Assembly (NCBI GenBank): GCA_946055125.1 | Contig: CAMGFF010000041.1 | Location: 1-11,412, forward strand | Reading direction: 5' to 3' | DNA length: 11,412 bases | From: an uncultured Prevotellaceae bacterium | GTDB lineage: Bacteria > Bacteroidota > Bacteroidia > Bacteroidales > Muribaculaceae | Shown: positions 6,896 through 11,412 of the stretch, in pieces | Position numbering within the stretch: the stretch's first letter is position 1 | Layout of the letters: every line of letters begins with the position of its first letter | The notes under the pieces: model-generated | Database searches by the model: none | Told to the model about the DNA's origin: nothing | Seen by the model: only the letters and a program-made list of their open reading frames with translations | Position numbers and translations under genes: made by a program

Positions 6896-8425
6896 TTAGT
6901 GCTTGAAGTGGCGAATGCCTGTGGTGACCATGGCTACGCCATTCTTGTTGCAGTATTCTATAGAGTCGTTGTCGCGGATAGAGCCGCCGGGCTGTATCAC
7001 GGCTGTGACACCGGCCTGGTGAGCAATCTCCACACAGTCGGCAAATGGGAAGAATGCGTCCGATGCCATCACGGCTCCGTTGAGGTCGAAGTTGAAGCTG
7101 TGTGCCTTCTCCACTGCCTGTTTCAGTGCATCAACGCGCGACGTCTGGCCTATGCCGCTTGCGCAGAGCTGTTTGTTCTTCGCGAGGACAATGGCGTTGC
7201 TCTTGCTGTGCTTCACAATCTTGTTGGCGAAGAGGAGGTCTTCAATCTGAGCCTGATCCACTGCCTTTTCTGTGACTTGCTTGAGCTCGTCGGGTGTCTC
7301 GGTGTGGGTGTCGCGCTCCTGCACGAGTGCGCCATTGAGGGTAGTGCGGCACTGGAGGGCCGGACGCTCAAATGGCTTGATAACGAGGATGATGCGGTTC
7401 TTCTTCTGCTCAAGTATGGCAAGTGCCTCGGGGGTGTAGGCCGGGGCGATACACACCTCAAAGAAGATTTTGTTCATTTCCTCGGCAGTGGCGGCGTCGA
7501 TCTCTCGGTTGGTGATTAGCACTCCGCCGAAGGCCGACACGGGGTCGCCCTCAAGGGCTGCCTTCCACGCTTCGACCACTGTGGGGCGCGAGGCTATGCC
7601 GCAGGCATTGTTGTGCTTGAGGATGGCAAATGTGGTCTCGCTGAAGTCGCCTATGAGGTTCACGGCTGCGTCGATGTCGAGGAGGTTGTTATAGGAAATC
7701 TCCTTGCCGTGGAGCTGGGTGAACATCTCGTCGAAGTTGCCGAAGAAGTAGCCCTTCTGGTGCGGGTTCTCGCCATAGCGCATCACCTTGGCTCCATTGA
7801 TGGGCAGGCGAAGCGCCGAGGGCTGGTCGCCGCCGTCGAAGTAGTTGAAGATATGAGAGTCGTAGGCACTCGACACTGCAAATGCCTCCTTGGCAAACCA
7901 GCGGCGATCCTCTATCGTGGTGGTGGCGCCACCATTGGCCACAAGGCGCTCATAGAGCGGCTCATATTGTGCCTTCGATGCCACAATCACCACATCCTGG
8001 AAGTTCTTTGCGGCTGCGCGGATAAGCGATATGCCGCCTATGTCGATTTTCTCGATTATGTCGGCTTCGGGTGCGCCCGAGGCTACAGTGTCCTCAAATG
8101 GGTATAAGTCGACAATCACAAGGTCGATTTCGGGAATCTCATATTGAGCAATCTGCTCGCGGTCGCCCTCGTTGTCCCGACGGTTAAGTATTCCGCCAAA
8201 CACTTTGGGGTGGAGCGTCTTCACGCGGCCGCCAAGGATTGAGGGATAGCCGGTGAGGTCTTCCACGGCATCGCACTCATAGCCCTGCTCCTTGATAAAC
8301 GACTGTGTGCCGCCCGTTGAGAGGAAGCGCACGCCATTGTCGTTGAGTATTTTAAGAATCTTGTCTAATCCATCTTTGTGGAAAACGGAGATAAGAGCTG
8401 TCTTGATTTGTTTAGTCTGAGCCAT
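6896..8425 (-). CDS. purH: PurH, bifunctional AICAR transformylase and IMP cyclohydrolase
   Basis: PurH catalyses the last two steps of de novo purine synthesis in the cytosol: formylation of AICAR with 10-formyl-tetrahydrofolate, then ring closure to IMP. The 509-residue protein is complete. The N-terminal cyclohydrolase domain (about 1-200) shows FLSTGGTQ (34-41), LGGRVKTLHPKVFGGIL (64-80), DLYPF (106-110) and IDIGGISLIRAAAKN (127-141), matching the known active-site Lys, Tyr, Asp and Lys positions (K69, Y108, D128, K140). The transformylase domain has RYGENPHQ (216-223), the catalytic Lys-His pair K270-H271 in LKHNNACG, and the expected ending GIRHFKH. The start is the ATG at 8423-8425, about 23-30 nt downstream of the likely transcription start implied by the TAATTTTG box at 8455-8462. 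It sits between purL and mreB on the same strand, so it may carry the main promoter for the cluster. Confidence 0.98.
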   Translation of the reverse strand: MAQTKQIKTALISVFHKDGLDKILKILNDNGVRFLSTGGTQSFIKEQGYECDAVEDLTGYPSILGGRVKTLHPKVFGGILNRRDNEGDREQIAQYEIPEIDLVIVDLYPFEDTVASGAPEADIIEKIDIGGISLIRAAAKNFQDVVIVASKAQYEPLYERLVANGGATTTIEDRRWFAKEAFAVSSAYDSHIFNYFDGGDQPSALRLPINGAKVMRYGENPHQKGYFFGNFDEMFTQLHGKEISYNNLLDIDAAVNLIGDFSETTFAILKHNNACGIASRPTVVEAWKAALEGDPVSAFGGVLITNREIDAATAEEMNKIFFEVCIAPAYTPEALAILEQKKNRIILVIKPFERPALQCRTTLNGALVQERDTHTETPDELKQVTEKAVDQAQIEDLLFANKIVKHSKSNAIVLAKNKQLCASGIGQTSRVDALKQAVEKAHSFNFDLNGAVMASDAFFPFADCVEIAHQAGVTAVIQPGGSIRDNDSIEYCNKNGVAMVTTGIRHFKH

Positions 8426-8454
8426 AAAACTATATTTTCAATTGAAATTTAGTG

Positions 8455-8462
8455 CAAAATTA
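8455..8462 (-). promoter_or_regulatory. Putative Bacteroidota-type -7 box upstream of purH
   Basis: The minus strand reads TAATTTTG, an exact match to the TAnnTTTG -7 consensus of the primary sigma factor in Bacteroidota. It lies in an AT-rich stretch 29 nt before the purH ATG, implying a 5' leader of about 20-25 nt. The upstream -33 TTTG element is not clear: at the usual spacing the sequence reads GCAG, so support rests on the -7 box and its position alone. Confidence 0.5.
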
Positions 8463-8490
8463 GCGAAAAAAGAGGAATTTACTGCTATAA

Positions 8491-8557
8491 AGCAGAAAAA
8501 TATTTTTCACAGCATCGCAAGCCCGGCTGCGATGCGGCTCAGGCTTGCAATGCTGTG
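8491..8557 (-). terminator. Stem-loop with following T-run after purL, probable terminator or attenuator
   Basis: On the transcribed strand, 15 nt after the purL stop, CACAGCATTGCAAGCC (8557-8542) can pair with GGCTTGCGATGCTGTG (8523-8508). All 16 positions pair in RNA, one as a G-U wobble, across an 18-nt loop. It is followed by AAAAATA and then TTTTT (8500-8496). The U-run is displaced about 7 nt from the stem, which is not ideal for an intrinsic terminator. The position, just after purL and before the purH promoter box, fits termination or partial termination of purL transcripts. The loop contains a second segment that can also pair with the 3' arm (see findings). Confidence 0.55.
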
Positions 8558-8572
8558 TGTGATTGCGGGTGA

Positions 8573-11412
8573 TTACTTCTTGTTCTGCTCAATCCACTTT
8601 CGGGCGTTCACGAAGGCCTCAATCCACGGCGTGACTTCATCGGCGCGGTGCGAATCGGGATAGTATGCGCACTGCCATGGGAAGATTGCACGCTCCAGGT
8701 GTGGCATCATGGCGAGGTGACGGCCGTCGGCCGAGGCAAGGCCTGCCACGGCGCGTGGTGAGCCGTTGGGGTTGGCCGGATAGCTCTTGTAGGAGTATTC
8801 GGCCACCACGTTGTATTTTTCGGCCGGCTCGGGAAGGTAGAACTTGCCCTCTCCATGAGCCACCCATATTCCAAGACGTGAGCCTGAGAGCGAGCCAAAC
8901 ATCACCGAGTTGTTCTTGGGGATAGTGAGCCCCAGGAACTGCGACTCAAATTTGTGGCTGTCGTTGTGCAGCATCTTGGTGCGCTTGGTGTGCTCGGGGT
9001 TGATGAGGTTGAGCTCAATCATCACCTGGCAGCCGTTGCATATGCCGAGGCTCAGCGTGTCGGTGCGCTTGTAGAAGCGCTCAAGTGTGGCCTTGGCAGT
9101 CTCGTTCCAGAGGAAGCCGCCTGCCCACCCCTTGGCCGAGCCGAGTACGTCGGAGTTGGAGAATCCGCCGCAGAACACAATCATGTTCACGTCGTCGAGT
9201 GTCTCGCGGCCCGACATGAGGTCGGTCATGTGCACGTCTTTCACGTCAAATCCTGCATAGTAGAGCGAATATGCCATCTCGCGGTCGCCATTCACGCCCT
9301 TCTCGCGTATGATTGCAGCCTTGATGCCCGAGGGCTTGTGGCTGAAGCCGGTGATGCCCTGGTCGGCAGCACGGCCGGTGAATCCTTTGGGGAGAATGTA
9401 GCGAATGGGCTGCTTCTTGTAGTTGAGGAAGCGGAGCTTTGCGCACTTCTCGCCGCTCTGCTTGGTGTCGAGGAGATATGATGACTCCATCCACACGTCG
9501 CGCAGGTGGTCGATGAAGAGCATATACTCGTTGCCGTCGTGGTTGATGGTGAGGCTGCGCTCGGCAGTGGGAGCGCCAAGCTCCACATAGCTGATTCCTG
9601 CCTTGCCGAGGGCGGCGACCACCCGGTCGATCTTCTTGTCGGCAACTTGAATCACGAGGGCGGGGTTCTCGGCAAAGAGAATCTTGATGAGGTCGCTCTC
9701 GCTGAAGCCGTCGGTGCTTATCTCAATACCGCCCTTGGTGTTGGCAAATGCCATCTCAAGCAGTGCGGTGACAAGGCCTCCGGCCGACACGTCGTGGGCT
9801 GCAAGAAGCATGTTCTTCGCCACAAGCTCCTGCACGGCATTGAATGTACGGGCAAAATACTCGGCCGACTTCACTGTGGGCGAAGTGGCTCCGAGTGCGC
9901 CGAGCGATTGGGCAAATGCCGAGCCGCCAAGGTTCATGTTGTCACCTGAGAAGTCGATATAGAAGAAGCGGCTGTTGCGGTTCTGCATCACCGGCGACAC
10001 GGTCTTTCTCACGTCGGCAACCTCACCGGCGGCCGAGATAATCACCGTGCCAGGTGCAAGCACTTTCTTGTCGCCATATTTTTGTGTCATGGAGAGGCTG
10101 TCCTTGCCCGTGGGAATGTTGATGCCCAGGGCACAGGCAAAGTCGCTGCAGGCCTTCACTGCCGAGTAGAGGGCTGCGTCCTCGCCGGTGTTGCGGCAGG
10201 GCCACATCCAGTTGGCACTGAGCGATACGCTCTTGAGCCGGTCCTTGAGGTTGGCTCCCACAATGTTGGTGAGGGCTTCGGCGATCGAGAGCACCGAGCC
10301 GGCCTCGGGGCTGATGAGGGCAGCCTGTGGGGCGTGGCCGATTGAGGTGGCTATGCCCTTGGTGCCGGTGAAGTCGAGGGCCACCACGCCGCAGTCGCTC
10401 AGTGGCAGCTGTATCTCGCCCTGGCACTGCTGGCGTGCTATCTTGCCGGTGATTGATCGGTCCACCTTATTGGTGAGCCAGTCCTTGCAGGCAACGCCTT
10501 CGAGCTGTAGCACGGTCTCCACGTAGTCGTTGAGGTTCTCGGCCGAATACTTCACGTCGGCGAAGTGATGCGGCGCTGTGACATCGGTCATAACGGTGAC
10601 AGGCGAGCTGCCAAACATATCCTTCATGCCCAGGTCGATGGGGCGCACGCCGTTCTTGTCCTCAAAGACGAAGCGGTCGTCGCCGGTGGTCTCACCCACC
10701 ACATAGAATGGGGCTCGCTCGCGCTCGGCAATCTGGCGAATGTGGTCAATATCTTTCTTCTCGACTACCATGCCCATGCGCTCCTGCGACTCGTTGCCTA
10801 TGATTTCCTTGAGCGAGAGTGTGGGGTCGCCCACGGGGAGGGCCGAAATGTTGATTTTGCCGCCGGTTTCCTCAACAAGCTCCGAGAGGGCATTGAGGTG
10901 ACCGCCGGCTCCGTGGTCGTGGATTGAAACAATGGGGTTGGAGTCCGACTCCGAGAGGGCGCGGATCACATTCGACACGCGCTTCTGCATCTCGGGGTTG
11001 GCTCGCTGCACGGCATTGAGCTCTATGGAGTTGTCATACTGGCCTGTGTTGACCGACGACACTGCGCCTCCTCCCATGCCTATGCGGTAGTTGTCGCCTC
11101 CCATGAGCACCACCTCCTGGTGGGGCTTGGGTGTGCCCTTAATGGCATCGCGCTTATTGGCAAATCCCACGCCGCCGGCAAGCATGATCACTTTGTCGTA
11201 GGCAAACTGGTTGCCTTCCTCCTCGTGCTCAAATGTGAGTAGCGAGCCGCAGATGAGTGGCTGTCCAAACTTGTTGCCGAAGTCGGATGCTCCGTTAGAG
11301 GCCTTGATGAGAATCTGCTCAGGAGTCTGATAGAGCCATGGGCGGGGTGGCATGGTGCACAGCTCCCACTTGCGCTCGGCGGCTGTGCGGGGATATGAGG
11401 TCATATACACGG
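8573..11412 (-). CDS. purL: PurL, phosphoribosylformylglycinamidine synthase (large single-chain type), N-terminus outside window
   Basis: PurL converts FGAR, glutamine and ATP to FGAM, the fourth step of IMP synthesis. The window holds the last 945 or so codons, and the frame is open to the right edge. The large form is about 1,230-1,300 residues, so roughly 300 N-terminal residues are missing. Numbering from base 11410, the first AIRS-type synthetase half contains NKFGQPLICGSL (46-57), LMGGDNYRIGMGGGAVSS (102-119), HDHGAGGHLNALSELVE (164-180) and GNESQERMG (205-213). The second half contains ANWMWPCRNTGEDAAL (399-414), PTGKDSLSM (433-441) and AHDVSAGGLVTALLEM (538-553). The C-terminal class I glutaminase domain (about 696-945) has the nucleophile C791 in GICNGCQ and the partner pair H904 and E906 in MPHLER. 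The stop is TAA at 8573-8575, followed 15 nt later by a long stem-loop. No frameshift or missing catalytic residue was seen. Confidence 0.97.
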   Translation of the reverse strand, partial: VYMTSYPRTAAERKWELCTMPPRPWLYQTPEQILIKASNGASDFGNKFGQPLICGSLLTFEHEEEGNQFAYDKVIMLAGGVGFANKRDAIKGTPKPHQEVVLMGGDNYRIGMGGGAVSSVNTGQYDNSIELNAVQRANPEMQKRVSNVIRALSESDSNPIVSIHDHGAGGHLNALSELVEETGGKINISALPVGDPTLSLKEIIGNESQERMGMVVEKKDIDHIRQIAERERAPFYVVGETTGDDRFVFEDKNGVRPIDLGMKDMFGSSPVTVMTDVTAPHHFADVKYSAENLNDYVETVLQLEGVACKDWLTNKVDRSITGKIARQQCQGEIQLPLSDCGVVALDFTGTKGIATSIGHAPQAALISPEAGSVLSIAEALTNIVGANLKDRLKSVSLSANWMWPCRNTGEDAALYSAVKACSDFACALGINIPTGKDSLSMTQKYGDKKVLAPGTVIISAAGEVADVRKTVSPVMQNRNSRFFYIDFSGDNMNLGGSAFAQSLGALGATSPTVKSAEYFARTFNAVQELVAKNMLLAAHDVSAGGLVTALLEMAFANTKGGIEISTDGFSESDLIKILFAENPALVIQVADKKIDRVVAALGKAGISYVELGAPTAERSLTINHDGNEYMLFIDHLRDVWMESSYLLDTKQSGEKCAKLRFLNYKKQPIRYILPKGFTGRAADQGITGFSHKPSGIKAAIIREKGVNGDREMAYSLYYAGFDVKDVHMTDLMSGRETLDDVNMIVFCGGFSNSDVLGSAKGWAGGFLWNETAKATLERFYKRTDTLSLGICNGCQVMIELNLINPEHTKRTKMLHNDSHKFESQFLGLTIPKNNSVMFGSLSGSRLGIWVAHGEGKFYLPEPAEKYNVVAEYSYKSYPANPNGSPRAVAGLASADGRHLAMMPHLERAIFPWQCAYYPDSHRADEVTPWIEAFVNARKWIEQNKK

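Noticed and set aside
6899..8107. Long + strand open frames (206 and 164 codons) opposite purH
   Set aside because: Antisense shadows of a fully conserved purH; the translations are rich in Val, Leu, His and Cys and resemble no family.
8954..9949. Several 140-175-codon + strand open frames opposite purL
   Set aside because: All are antisense to conserved PurL motifs including the glutaminase Cys, so they are codon-bias artefacts.

Overview
The window looks like chromosomal DNA from a Bacteroidales bacterium, most likely a fairly GC-rich gut lineage such as Muribaculaceae. This is inference from gene order (purH followed by mreB-mreC-mreD-mrdA-rodA), from an enlarged RodA and the sequence character of MreB and PBP2, and from a TAnnTTTG-type promoter box of the kind Bacteroidota use. 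No rRNA or other taxonomic marker is present. Nearly all of it is ordinary core genome.

Region by region: (1) 1-845, + strand: the 3' part of an AT-rich membrane acyltransferase gene, probably the edge of a surface-polysaccharide or other accessory locus. (2) 846-975: a convergent junction with no recognisable gene or clear terminator. (3) 976-6856, - strand: the elongasome cluster, transcribed mreB, mreC, mreD, mrdA (PBP2), rodA. The last four genes overlap end to start (4, 17 and 35 nt), while mreB and mreC are separated by 147 nt that hold several inverted repeats. (4) 6896-11412, - strand: two purine-synthesis genes, purL (cut by the right edge) then purH. Between them, 147 nt hold a long stem-loop just after purL and a perfect TAnnTTTG box in front of purH.

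Function: PurL and PurH catalyse the fourth and the last two steps of de novo IMP synthesis. MreB filaments, MreC and MreD position the RodA glycosyltransferase and PBP2 transpeptidase that build lateral-wall peptidoglycan. With only 39 nt between purH and mreB and no obvious promoter there, the wall genes may be transcribed at least partly from the purH promoter.

I found no mobile element, CRISPR array, tRNA, rRNA or defence system, and no convincing new multi-gene system. The points most worth checking are the competing stem-loops between purL and purH, the structured mreB-mreC gap, a Cys/His cluster in PBP2, the non-ATG starts of mreC and mrdA, and the sharp composition change at the left edge.
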